A stretch of 64,000 bases of DNA. Origin: Phytohalomonas tamaricis (lineage in GTDB: Bacteria > Pseudomonadota > Gammaproteobacteria > Pseudomonadales > Halomonadaceae). This document shows positions 38,197-47,384 of the stretch, piece by piece. A program made the position numbers and the translations under genes. The DNA lies in contig NZ_PVRV01000019.1 in the NCBI RefSeq assembly GCF_003012345.1, positions 713,245-777,244 on the forward strand, given 5' to 3'. Within the stretch, counting starts at the first letter, position 1; every line of letters begins with the position of its first letter. The notes under the pieces are model-generated. The model saw nothing but the letters and a program-made list of their open reading frames with translations, searched no databases and was not told where the DNA came from.

Positions 38197-38402
38197 GAGG
38201 TCATTCGTTCCTTGGACGCGTCGCTATTGCTGTTATGTGAGTCGCTGCTGTTATGTGAACAGGGCGCTGGCGGCCTTTAGCAGAGGTGTTGTCATTGTTA
38301 TGGGTTACTAGTTCTACCTTATCCTTATGGATGAGGCCAATGCTTGGTTGACCGATCGGATAGGTTTTTTTCGTTCAAACCAGCGGTGGGAATAAAAGGC
38401 AT

Positions 38403-38427
38403 AAAAAAACCGCGCTCGAAAGCGCGG
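38403..38427 (-). terminator. Minus-strand terminator upstream of hpxO
   Basis: Stem CCGCGCT (38410-38416) with AGCGCGG (38421-38427) and, on the minus strand, a following T-run (38403-38409). No gene ends here, see the finding on 38428-38700. Confidence 0.75.
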
Positions 38428-38710
38428 TAACCATCACGTATAACCGTTAAAAAACAGACACTCTGCGATTGGCGCAGAAATAAATAACCGCAGTGTGTCG
38501 AATTCTGGGCTGTCCCTGTTCAGGCACCCACTCGTCAACCCTATGGGGACGCTAGGTCGGTATCCTATCAAGCTTGCCATGTCTTGCTATGACAACGGTT
38601 TTGCCCATAAGTTGCAGCGGCCCGTGTCTTTAGCGTTTCGATGCCTTCAAAGCGTAGCGGAAAGAATCGGTTGGTGTAGTAAAAAATCATGAAGCCAGCA
38701 GTATTAGACG
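38428..38710. other. Gene-free segment bracketed by two minus-strand terminators
   Basis: No ORF with coding character. It lies between the pirin terminator and another minus-strand terminator, so a short minus-strand transcript could originate here. Confidence 0.3.
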
Positions 38711-38737
38711 AAAAAAAGCCGCGTTTGCAAGCGCGGC
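38711..38737 (-). terminator. Terminator of the pirin gene
   Basis: GCCGCG (38718-38723) pairs with CGCGGC (38732-38737); T-run on the minus strand (38711-38717). Confidence 0.8.
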
Positions 38738-38805
38738 AAGCTACATGTTCAACCGGGTATAACGGCGCAGACCGGCAGGTCCAAGCCACCATGTGTTTAG
38801 TAGGT

Positions 38806-39507
38806 TTACTCGGGCAGGTCAAACAGCAATATCTCGGCGTCTTCGCCGTTTTCCAGCACAATGGCGGCTTCCTGATTCACTTTCAGTGCATCCCCACCGC
38901 TTAGATATTCCCCATTGATGACCGCACTGCCTTTTACGATATGAACATAAGCCTGACGGCCAGCAGCGAGGGAATGCTCGATGCGCTCCGTACCGTCAAG
39001 CAGGGTGGCAAAGAGCCGTGCATCCTGATGAATCAACACCGCGCCGTCACGGCCCTCCGGTGAGGCAATCAAGCGCAACTTGCCACGCTTTTCCTCATCG
39101 CTGAAGTGTGCTTCTTCATAGCTTGGCGCCAAGCCCCGGGCATCAGGCGTGATCCATATTTGCAGAAAATGGACCTCGTTGTGCTTGGAGTGGTTGAACT
39201 CGCTGTGCTGCACGCCGCTTCCAGCGCTCATGCGCTGTACCTTGCCTTGACCCAATATCGAGCCATTACCTAAGGTGTCCTCGTGAGCGAGTTCTCCATC
39301 CAGGACATAAGAGATAATCTCCATATCGCTGTGGGCATGCTTGCCAAAGCCATGGCCGGGGGCGACGCGGTCTTCATTGATTACCCGCAGCGGTCCGAAG
39401 CCCATGTGGGCCGGATCGTAATAATTGGCAAACGAAAACGAATGGTAGGAGCGTAGCCAACCATGGTCGGCATAGCCGCGACTCTCTGCGGATCTGAGTA
39501 TGTGCAT
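38806..39507 (-). CDS. Pirin family protein (quercetinase-like, YhhW)
   Basis: 233 residues, bicupin. MGFGPLRVINEDRVAPGHGF, GKHAHSDMEIISYVLDGELA (metal ligands His/His/Glu) and HSEFNHS are pirin hallmarks. Start at 39507 (MHILRSAESRGYADHGWL); the longer ORF to 39654 adds a non-homologous leader. Family members can cleave quercetin, but physiological roles vary (redox sensing). Confidence 0.88.
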   Translation of the reverse strand: MHILRSAESRGYADHGWLRSYHSFSFANYYDPAHMGFGPLRVINEDRVAPGHGFGKHAHSDMEIISYVLDGELAHEDTLGNGSILGQGKVQRMSAGSGVQHSEFNHSKHNEVHFLQIWITPDARGLAPSYEEAHFSDEEKRGKLRLIASPEGRDGAVLIHQDARLFATLLDGTERIEHSLAAGRQAYVHIVKGSAVINGEYLSGGDALKVNQEAAIVLENGEDAEILLFDLPE

Positions 39508-39659
39508 GGCAGTCTCGTTAAATAATGGGCTGGTGACAGCGTGAATGGGCATTGGCGAGCATTCTAACGTTGCGACCCTATCCGCTTGAAACGCAAAAAA
39601 TCCGTGGCTGGTGTGCAAAAAAACGAATGAATGAGTACGAATAGTTGTTGTCAAGCCTA

Positions 39660-40140
39660 ACCATCACAACATGATATCCTTTAGATAAGCTTCTTTGAGA
39701 AGAATCTGGAAACAATTTAAAAATAAATGATGGTATTTTTAATTAATACTGAAAAAATGGTTGGTTTTATTTAAATGGTCATTTTGTCTGCCAGATGATG
39801 CATGTTTTGTAAGCGGCATTCAGAGCTAAAAATATAGCTCGTAGATATCAATAGGTTATTAAGGTAAAGATATTTAAATTGCCGAGAAAATATAGGTTAA
39901 ACGGGGTGGTCTAAATAATTAATCCATATTTTTAAATTATTTATTTAAGAGGTGGTATTTTGCCCATAGGCTGGGTGAGAAATAAAAACAAACAGCAATG
40001 GCTATGCATATAACTATTAATATATCTATTTGTTCTGCTTTGTTACTGTTAAATTTGAATAATAAATGTCAATAAAATGGCCGTTTATGGCAAGTAATTA
40101 TCTGATTATCAGGGCGTCATGTGTTCTTGTCTGATAATGC
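39660..40140. other. AT-rich intergenic stretch before the ATP-grasp gene
   Basis: About 480 bases, strongly AT-rich, no convincing ORF or structured RNA seen. Possible imported DNA carried with the downstream ATP-grasp/papain-like gene, or a large regulatory region. Confidence 0.45.
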
Positions 40141-40170
40141 TTTGTGCGGCATGAACAAGGAGATACGTTC

Positions 40171-41414
40171 ATGACTAAAGACAACAGCAAGGGCTATGTG
40201 GCCATCCTCGGCTGGAGCCTGAGCGCGATTGAAGCGATTGACCGTTTCGATCGGCGCTATGTCATCGTCGCGCCCGAGTGGGCCCAAACGTATTGCCAAG
40301 AACACAATATTCCCTACATTCCGTGGAATTTTGAGCGTCTGAACGATCGCTCCATGGAAATTGCGCAGCAGCTCAAGGATATGGGCGTGGATGTCGCGAT
40401 TCCTCTGTTCGAGGAAACGGTCGAGTGGGCCGGGGCAATCAACTCCGTGCTGCTTGATAGCTTGATAATCCACGACTGTTCGGGCAATCGATCCTGTTCC
40501 GCGACAAGGCGTTGATGAAGCGTCGCGCCCAGCTTGGCGGGATCCGGGTCGGCATTTTCGAAGAAGCCCATGACAAAAGCGATGCGATTCGCTTTCTCAA
40601 GCGTGTCAACCAGACACTGCTCAAACTCGATGGTGATCCCAACGACCCTATCCATCTGAAGGCCTTCGACAAGGCTGGTTGTTTAGGGCACCGCGTGATT
40701 CGTAGTCCCGATGAAATCGACACGATTCCCGATGAGGAATTCCCCGTGCTGATGGAAAGCCACCTGGATGGCTGGGAGTTCGCCGTTGAAGCCTGGATTC
40801 ACAACGGCAAGATCCGCTTTCTCAACATCTCCGAGTACGTGACGCTGGGGTATTCGATGTTCGTTCCTGCAACACCGGAGCTGGAAAAGTACCGCCCGCA
40901 GATCACCGAGCAGATCGAAAAGCTGATCAAGGCCTTCGATATCCAGTTTGGCTTCATTCACCCGGAATACTTTGTCACCAGCGATGGGGAAATGTACTTT
41001 GGGGAAGTGGCCTATCGTCCCCCCGGTTTTAAGGTGTTCGAATTGCTCGAACGCGCCTATGGTTTTAATGCTTATCAAGGCATGGTGCTGGCATTCGACC
41101 CCAAGACCACCGAGGAAGAGATCGAAGCCTTCTTCCCGCGTGAGGTAGTAGATGCCAAGGGCCATGCGGGTTGTTTCGGCGTTTATCCACGCTTACATGT
41201 GGTGAGCCGGCTGGAAATACCTGAAGAAACGGAGCAGCACGAGTACTTCGAGTCCCGTGAGTTGACGGCACCGCTGGAAGAAACCGTCACCAAGCGTACG
41301 GCCTTCGGGACACATTGGGGACTGCTGTACTTTTTCGATGATGATCCGCATCGGGCGAGTACTCGACATGGCGCGTCGGGCGCTGATGATGGAGGGGGGA
41401 TTCGAGGCCATTGA
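40171..41414 (+). pseudogene. ATP-grasp ligase module, frameshifted (5' part of probable fusion gene)
   Basis: ATG at 40171 with AAGGAG upstream. The first frame gives a pre-ATP-grasp domain (GYVAILGWSLSAIEAIDRFD) and stops at 40515. Homology continues in another frame from about 40460: NPRLFGQSILFRDKALMKRR, LMESHLDGWEFAVEAWIHNG (ATP-binding strands) and GFIHPEYFVTSDGEMYFGEV, then AYRPPG (Mg-binding strand). It resembles CPSase-large-chain/amide-ligase-type ATP-grasp enzymes that join a carboxylate to an amine through an acyl phosphate. A two-base excess (or one-base loss) near 40455 breaks it. The frame then fails again near 41352 (cgggcg), where RVLDMARRALMM continues in the original frame. 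Substrate unknown. Confidence 0.75.
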
Positions 41415-43233
41415 GCAGCGAATTCCCGCCTTGGAAAAGGCCGGCGTTTTCGATGGCTCGGACTGGGCCAAGCCCGATCTCCTGCTGCCTGGGCTCGTAC
41501 CCGGTACGCTGCGTAGCGGCGAGGCTAATCTGGTATTGCTTGAATGTCTCAGCGAGTTGCGCATGCTGGCTGTTGCCCGCGGAGCGTACTCGCATTCGCT
41601 CATTTCAATGGAAGAGGCTCAGCATTTCCTGACGCAGGTTCTGGCGCTGAACCTGGAGCTTTTATTCTCTCCGCCCAGCGAGGCTGAGCGTGTTCAGCAG
41701 GGTAATCTCGCGCTGCTGACGCGCTCGCTTTATAAGTATCTGGCCGAGGGGGTTGGCTTCGAGAAAATTATCGACCGGCTGATCGATGAAATCTGGCGCA
41801 TCTTGCAGCAGCGCCCTATTCAGGTGAATTCGATCAAGCAGATGATTACCCAGATTGCTATCTGCAGAGCCCGACCTGACGTTGACATGGGGACGAGCGG
41901 ACAAGGTGCGGATCGGTTGATCAGCAGCCTTTACGGTCCTACCCATGCCAGTCGCGAGGACCCGGGCATCGCCGTCTATCTGGAACGGATCGGGATGATG
42001 GACAATGCCGCCTTGCAGCATGAGGCGAAAGGCTTTGCCCGCGCCATGCATGACACCGGGCTGGTATCGCCCTATCACCCGATTTTGCTGCGTCATCTAC
42101 TGGGCCACAGTGAACATCTGCTGAATGAAGCGCTGGGGCTGAGCAATACCGGGCGGGACTGTCTGCTTTGCTATCAACAGTTGATTCACGCGCTGATTCA
42201 GGACGTGGCGTATCCGGAAACCGCTCAGGCCATCTTTGGTCTTTCACTGCTGCTGGAGCGAGGCATTCTCTATCAGCCTCCGGTTGCGCCGGCGCTGTGG
42301 CGTCAGCTTTCGCTGGTGTTATCTCCTCAGGCGGATGCACGATTACGGCTAGGTTTTGGCGATAGCCCCTCGCCCAAGGCGCGTCTGCTCGAAGGGGTGC
42401 TTTGCATGTTAGGGCTGCCGCTGGGCGTGGGTCAGGGCAACAATCCTACCTGTCAGTCCGCTCGGGCATTGTCCATGTGGGCGTACAACGATCCCGACTA
42501 TCTGTTGCAGATTGTCGTCTGGGCCGCGCGTGATGAAGAAGTGGTGATTCATTTCGAAGGCCAGCCCGTTTCCTCGCGTGAATTTGGGGAGGGGCTGCTA
42601 TCGGGGGCAAGTCTGGATCTTGACCCGTTATCTCTGCTGGTAGTGCCTCATCTGGATCGTATCTACGCCGAAATGGGACGGCGCTGCAACGATCGGGGCG
42701 AAGATCCGTACCGCTGGGTCAATCCTGAGTTTCATGGCTGGTGGGCTGGGCGCGGGTTTCGTATCGTGGTGGATGTTGCCACCGGTCTTCTGCAGGACAC
42801 GGAAGAGTTCCTGCGCTATTTCTATGCCAGCTATCACCCTTACTACAATGGCAACCAACCCCTTATTCATCCGCAGCCGGCAGGCATTGCCGTAACCGAC
42901 AGCGCAGCGCGGTTCATCGGTTGGCACGCCATCACCCTGCTGCGCGTCAGTCTCGATCCACAGCAGATCATGCGGATGTATTTCTATAACCCCAACAATG
43001 ATAGCGGTCAGGACTGGGGCAACGGGGTGGTGGTCAGTACGGCGGGTAATGGTGAGCGTTTCGGCGAAGCTTCCCTGCCTTTCGAGGCGTTTGCCTCTCG
43101 ACTCTATATCTTCCACTACGATCCGCTTGAGCCCAGCACGCCTGACAGCGTTGACGAGCAGGAGATCCACATGGTCATGGACATGATTCACCGCAGCTGG
43201 GGAAAGGACAGGCTGCAGGCGCCGGAGCAATAG
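41338..43233 (+). CDS. Uncharacterised protein with papain-like cysteine peptidase signature (3' part of probable fusion)
   Basis: A 631-codon frame in the same phase as the ORF starting at 40171; its ATG at 41338 has no Shine-Dalgarno and lies inside ATP-grasp coding sequence. Residues 1-330 are mostly helical and unrecognised. The C-terminal half carries GQGNNPTCQSARALSMW (Gln366, Cys372), GWHAITLLRV (His530) and YFYNPNNDSGQDWGNG (Asn551 or Asn553). The six-residue Gln-to-Cys spacing, the HA(I/V) histidine and the N..G.DWG.G segment match the order of papain's Gln19-Cys25-His159-Asn175. This is motif reading, not a search. A transglutaminase-like fold is the alternative. Adjacent ATP-grasp chemistry suggests paired amide-bond making and breaking. 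Confidence 0.6.
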   Translation: MMIRIGRVLDMARRALMMEGGFEAIEQRIPALEKAGVFDGSDWAKPDLLLPGLVPGTLRSGEANLVLLECLSELRMLAVARGAYSHSLISMEEAQHFLTQVLALNLELLFSPPSEAERVQQGNLALLTRSLYKYLAEGVGFEKIIDRLIDEIWRILQQRPIQVNSIKQMITQIAICRARPDVDMGTSGQGADRLISSLYGPTHASREDPGIAVYLERIGMMDNAALQHEAKGFARAMHDTGLVSPYHPILLRHLLGHSEHLLNEALGLSNTGRDCLLCYQQLIHALIQDVAYPETAQAIFGLSLLLERGILYQPPVAPALWRQLSLVLSPQADARLRLGFGDSPSPKARLLEGVLCMLGLPLGVGQGNNPTCQSARALSMWAYNDPDYLLQIVVWAARDEEVVIHFEGQPVSSREFGEGLLSGASLDLDPLSLLVVPHLDRIYAEMGRRCNDRGEDPYRWVNPEFHGWWAGRGFRIVVDVATGLLQDTEEFLRYFYASYHPYYNGNQPLIHPQPAGIAVTDSAARFIGWHAITLLRVSLDPQQIMRMYFYNPNNDSGQDWGNGVVVSTAGNGERFGEASLPFEAFASRLYIFHYDPLEPSTPDSVDEQEIHMVMDMIHRSWGKDRLQAPEQ

Positions 43234-43277
43234 ATCTACGAGGCCACAGAGGCCGAGGGGATTGGGGCAGAGACTGG

Positions 43278-43314
43278 AATGGCCGGCGGCGTTTACATAG
43301 CGCCGCCGGCCATT
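43278..43314 (+). terminator. Stem between ATP-grasp/papain-like gene and galM
   Basis: 14-bp stem AATGGCCGGCGGCG (43278-43291) with CGCCGCCGGCCATT (43301-43314). Shared by convergent genes; no strong T-run. Confidence 0.65.
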
Positions 43315-43336
43315 GAGCGAAGTCCAGGAAGAAGTC

Positions 43337-44488
43337 TTAAAGCGGCAGGAACTTGAAGATCGTCGTCTGGCTGTAGGGCTCGCCCGGTTCAAGGCGGGTG
43401 GAGGGGAACTTGGGCTGGTTGGGTGAGTCGGGGAAATGCTGAGTTTCAAGCGCGAAGGCGCCCCAGTGTTGGTAGCTGCGGCCCTGCTTGCCCTTGATCG
43501 AGCCGTCGAGGAAGTTGCTGCTGTAGAACTGCAGGCCGGGCTGGGTGGTGTAGAGTTCGAGCTGGCGGCCGGAGTGCGGATCGGTCACGCGTGCAGCCAA
43601 CGCCATGAGCTGACCGGGATTGTCGAGCACCCAGTTGTGATCATAACCGCCCTGTTCGGGTTCAGCGCGGTTGAGCTGCGGATTGTCATTGCGGATGCGC
43701 GCGCCGATCGGCGTCGGTTGACGGAAGTCGAACGGCGTGCCCTCGATCGAAGCAAGCTCGCCGGTGGGGATCAGGTTCTTATTGACCGGCGTGTAGCGTG
43801 AGGCGCTGATCATCATCTCGTGATCGAGCACCGTGCCATTGCCAGCGCCGGACAGGTTGAAGTAGCTGTGGTTGGTGAGATTGACCACGGTCGGCTTGTT
43901 GCTGAGTGCACTGTAGTGAACGCGCAGCTCGTTGTTCTCGTTGAGGGTATAGCGCACCGTCACGGCCAGATCACCGGGAAAACCCATCTCGCCGTCGCGG
44001 GAGAGATAGCTCAGTTCAACTCCTGCCCAGTCGTTGCCCTTGAGCGAATGGGCATGCCACAGCTGGCGGTCGAAGCCCTCCGGACCGCCGTGCAAGGCGT
44101 TATCACCATCATTGGTGGGGATCTGATAACGCTGACCGTCGAGTTCGAAGCTGCCGCCGGCAATGCGGTTGGCGTAGCGTCCGATCAGCGCGCCGAAGTG
44201 GGGATCACCGTTCTCAAGATAGCCCTCAAGATTATCAAAGCCGAGCACCACGTCGGCCAGCTCGCCATCCTTGTCGGGTACCTCGATGGACTGCACCACG
44301 CCGCCGTAAGTGATGATGCCGACCTTCATGCCGTGGCTGTTGGTCAGTGTATATTTCTCGACCTGCGCGCCGTTGGGCATCTTGCCGAAGGGTGCGTGAT
44401 CGACTGTGGCGGCATGGGCGACAGCTCCCAGTGGAGACATCAGCCATAGTCCCAGCAGGGGCGTAGCAAGTTTTGATGTGAGCGACAT
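43337..44488 (-). CDS. galM: Exported aldose 1-epimerase (galactose mutarotase)
   Basis: 383 residues. The signal peptide ends GAVAHAA (about 26), so it is periplasmic, unlike the cytosolic E. coli enzyme. GLIGRYANRI-like (FGALIGRYANRIAGGSFELD), NDGDNALHGGPEGFDRQLWH (catalytic His region), VNLTNHSYFNLSG and a C-terminal LEPGEPYSQTTIFKF (near the catalytic glutamate fold) are typical. Interconverts sugar anomers. A GAACATTAGTTC palindrome-like sequence lies upstream at 44565. Confidence 0.92.
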   Translation of the reverse strand: MSLTSKLATPLLGLWLMSPLGAVAHAATVDHAPFGKMPNGAQVEKYTLTNSHGMKVGIITYGGVVQSIEVPDKDGELADVVLGFDNLEGYLENGDPHFGALIGRYANRIAGGSFELDGQRYQIPTNDGDNALHGGPEGFDRQLWHAHSLKGNDWAGVELSYLSRDGEMGFPGDLAVTVRYTLNENNELRVHYSALSNKPTVVNLTNHSYFNLSGAGNGTVLDHEMMISASRYTPVNKNLIPTGELASIEGTPFDFRQPTPIGARIRNDNPQLNRAEPEQGGYDHNWVLDNPGQLMALAARVTDPHSGRQLELYTTQPGLQFYSSNFLDGSIKGKQGRSYQHWGAFALETQHFPDSPNQPKFPSTRLEPGEPYSQTTIFKFLPL

Positions 44489-44635
44489 GGCGGACTTCCT
44501 TTTCTTATCTGCGCTGAGTGTGACCTGTACAAGACCGGGTGTGCCGAAGAAAAGAGCACTGATTGAACATTAGTTCACTCAGTTTCAGGCGCAAGCAGGC
44601 GTGCCCGATCCGGTCTGTACCAGAGGAGCAAACAT

Positions 44636-44663
44636 AAAAAAGCCGTGTCATAACGACACGGCT
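44636..44663 (-). terminator. Terminator of the DUF4142 gene
   Basis: AGCCGTGTC (44641-44649) pairs with GACACGGCT (44655-44663); T-run on the minus strand (44636-44640). Confidence 0.85.
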
Positions 44664-44689
44664 TTCACTACTTCATGCTAAAAAACGAA

Positions 44690-45271
44690 TTATTGGTCTG
44701 CGAACTTCTGTTGCAGATCCTGAGCCATTTGCAGGTGCTCTTTCAGCTTAGGCAGTGCATTGGTGGCATATTGCTTGAGCTCCTGATCCTGCAGCTCATT
44801 GGAAGCACGTTCAAAGAATGCGATGGCTTCCTTGTGTGCAGTGACCTGCAGCTTGGCAAAGTCAGCGGCGAATGACTTACCGTCTTCCACCATCAGTCTT
44901 GGTGCGCTCGCCATACTGGTCATGTTGGCCGTGGCGGACATGTCGAGATCTTTACTCTCGGCGATCTGCTTCAGCTTCTGGTTGGCCTGGGTATGATCTT
45001 TCTGGATCTTTTGGGCCACCTGCTTCACTTCGGGCGGAACATCCTTATCGTCATCCAGCGCCATTTCGACAGCGTCGAGTTCACCCATGTTGATCGCTGA
45101 AGCACCATCGACAAAGTTCTCCGGCGTCATCTCTTCATCATTTTGCTGCAGCTGAGCATCGCTATTGGCGGTATTGCCCTGATTACCCTGCTGTGCGTGG
45201 GCAAACGGCGTAAGCGCTGCAAAGGTCAGTGCGAAAGCACCGGCAAAAAAAGTATTGCGTTGTGTGAGCAT
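44690..45271 (-). CDS. Exported DUF4142-domain protein
   Basis: 193 residues with a signal peptide (ending PFAHAQQ, about 23). A ferritin-like four-helix DUF4142 domain: EMALDDDKDVPPEVKQVAQK, IQKDHTQANQKLKQIAES and VTAHKEAIAFFERAS. Start at 45271 with AAGGAG upstream. Periplasmic, function unknown; relatives are often stress-induced. Confidence 0.85.
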   Translation of the reverse strand: MLTQRNTFFAGAFALTFAALTPFAHAQQGNQGNTANSDAQLQQNDEEMTPENFVDGASAINMGELDAVEMALDDDKDVPPEVKQVAQKIQKDHTQANQKLKQIAESKDLDMSATANMTSMASAPRLMVEDGKSFAADFAKLQVTAHKEAIAFFERASNELQDQELKQYATNALPKLKEHLQMAQDLQQKFADQ

Positions 45272-45848
45272 ATGAGTCTCCTTGACGTTTTTACGTTCCC
45301 TGATCAGGCCATACAACGTGACGCATGAAGTGAAATAAAAATCCGTTCCATGCGTCATATCCTAGTTTTCAGCCTTGTCTAATATGGTCGAGCTGTCAAT
45401 TTTCTGACGGTATCTATTAGCCTGACTTCAGCTGAGCGGAGAGTGGGGAAAGGGGAATGCCACCCATTCTGAATGGGTAAGTGCCGCTGCTCACCGCGCT
45501 CACCCGCCAGATGACATTGTCGACACGTCGGCGACCAGTAGTGAGTAGTGGACCCTGCTGGCCGATGGCGAACAGTTGAGATGAGCGCAGACAATCAAGT
45601 TATGCGTAACGGCTTATGTATAGTAGTTAGTGAAACATGAGGGAGGGTATAACGGTCATACTCTGGTTGGGTAATGCAGCTCAACCCAATTGCTGAAGCG
45701 CCTTGCTGGATATGTGGCGGCCATAGTCTGCTCTATGCTGCTATAGGTCATGTTTTGGCCGATAGTTAACCAAAGACATTACCTCTGACTTGGCGATACC
45801 CTTTTTGCTGTGAGCATACCTTGGGTATCGCGATAACTCGGTACATTC
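45272..45848. other. Intergenic region, no certain gene
   Basis: About 575 bases. A minus-strand open stretch at about 45425-45600 reads like coding sequence (DNVIWRVSAVSSGTYPF) but has no clear start and no recognised family; possibly a relic. Confidence 0.35.
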
Positions 45849-47144
45849 ATGACCCACTTCGCTTTCGTCATGCCTCCTTTTTCCAGCCACATCCGTGCGA
45901 TGGAGGCGCTGGCGATCACATTGATAGCGCGTGGCCATCGGGCAACTTTTATCCATCAGGTAGACATGGCGGGCCTGGTGCAGGCAAGCGAGATCGCGTT
46001 TGAAGGGGTAGGACTCGACACGCATCCTCCCGGAACCCTTGAGCGCATTGTGCAGCGGGCTGCCCATCCGCGTGGTCCGCTGGGGCTGTGGCGAACCATT
46101 CGCGATGTCGCCAGCACGACTGACATGCTGTGCCAGACGCTGCCCGAAGCGCTTTTACGCATCGGTGCTGAGGTGGTGATTGCCGATCAGATGGAAGCGG
46201 CGGGCGGGTTGGTGGCGGAGTATCTTGGCCTACCCTACGTGTCGCTAGCCTGTGCATTACCCATTAATCGAGACCCATTAGTGCCGTTGCCGTTTCTACC
46301 CTGGGGTTATGATGCCTCTGAGCGGGGCATCAAGCGTAATCGTGGCGGTGAACGTGTCAGCGATATATTGATGCGTGCTCATGCGCGAGTCATCCTGCAC
46401 CATGCACGCAACTTCGGTCTGGCACCGCGAACGTCGCTGGCCGATTGTCTCTCGCCCTACGCCCAGATCAGCCAGACGGTAGCGGGTTTTGACTTTCCGC
46501 GCCGGAGCCTACCGGCGCACTTTCATCATGTTGGGCCACTGCGTCTGCCAGGCAGTGACACGTCACCTTTAGAACTGGCGCTCGACCCGCAACGCCCCTT
46601 TATCTTTGCCTCACTTGGCACGCTGCAAGGAGGAAGGATGGCGGTGTTTAAGGCCATCGCCAAGGCCTGTCAGGCGCTGGATGTTCAGTTACTGATCGCC
46701 CACTGCGGTCTGCTGGACGCACGGCAGGTCAGGACGCTTGAAAGCGACGGTGCCACCTGGGTTACTGATTTCGCGCCCCAGCGAGCCGTATTGTCGCGTG
46801 CCACATTGGCGATTACGCATGCCGGAATTAACACTGCGCTTGATGCACTTAGCTGCGGCGTGCCGATGCTGGCGCTACCGATTGCCTTCGACCAGCCCGG
46901 TGTGGCAGCGCGCATCGAACATGCGGGTGCAGGGGAAAGACTCAGCCCACGCCGGCTGAGTGCCGCCAAGGTCAAAGAAACTCTTGAACGGCTGCTGGGG
47001 GACAACCGCTATCGCCTGAGCGCACGGGCGCTAAGCGAGGAAATTCGTCATGCCGGAGGCGTTACACGAGCAGCGGATATCGTCGAGGCCGCTGTACAGG
47101 CTGCTCCGCTATCGACGCCGCTACCGCGTATCGAACATGGTTGA
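45849..47144 (+). CDS. crtX: Zeaxanthin glucosyltransferase-like (CrtX) MGT-family enzyme
   Basis: 431 residues, GT1 family. FAFVMPPFSSHIRAMEALAI, VIADQMEAAGGLVAEYLGLP, LACALPINRDP, FASLGTLQGGR and LAITHAGINTALDAL align by eye with enterobacterial CrtX, which adds glucose to zeaxanthin hydroxyls. The donor-binding segment near LPIAFDQPGVAARI is intact. No crtE, crtB, crtI, crtY or crtZ is nearby, so either the pathway is elsewhere or the acceptor is another hydroxylated lipid. Monocistronic, weak Shine-Dalgarno. Confidence 0.8.
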   Translation: MTHFAFVMPPFSSHIRAMEALAITLIARGHRATFIHQVDMAGLVQASEIAFEGVGLDTHPPGTLERIVQRAAHPRGPLGLWRTIRDVASTTDMLCQTLPEALLRIGAEVVIADQMEAAGGLVAEYLGLPYVSLACALPINRDPLVPLPFLPWGYDASERGIKRNRGGERVSDILMRAHARVILHHARNFGLAPRTSLADCLSPYAQISQTVAGFDFPRRSLPAHFHHVGPLRLPGSDTSPLELALDPQRPFIFASLGTLQGGRMAVFKAIAKACQALDVQLLIAHCGLLDARQVRTLESDGATWVTDFAPQRAVLSRATLAITHAGINTALDALSCGVPMLALPIAFDQPGVAARIEHAGAGERLSPRRLSAAKVKETLERLLGDNRYRLSARALSEEIRHAGGVTRAADIVEAAVQAAPLSTPLPRIEHG

Positions 47145-47384
47145 AAAAGCGGGGCGCTAGATATTCTGGTGGGTCAGTTTTCAGCCTTGATGTTAAAGTG
47201 GGCTTATAAAGCGTCTTGTCTGCTCAAAGATAGTGATGAGAGGCAATAAATTTCCATCCCGATCCTCTTCACAGTGACCAGCGGAGCCTGATCACTTTAA
47301 CGCTGCCCCTATGATGAATGTCTTCGATAAGCCTCAGCGCGTCGGTGCCGCGTCATTACAACGAAAACTACTTGTGGAGGTTTC

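Noticed and set aside
41800..43000. Transglutaminase triad (Cys372, His466, Asp479) as alternative to papain triad
   Set aside because: FHGWW and VVDVATG fit loosely, but the Gln366-Cys372 spacing and the HAI...NPNN..GQDWG.G segment fit papain better; kept as an alternative only.
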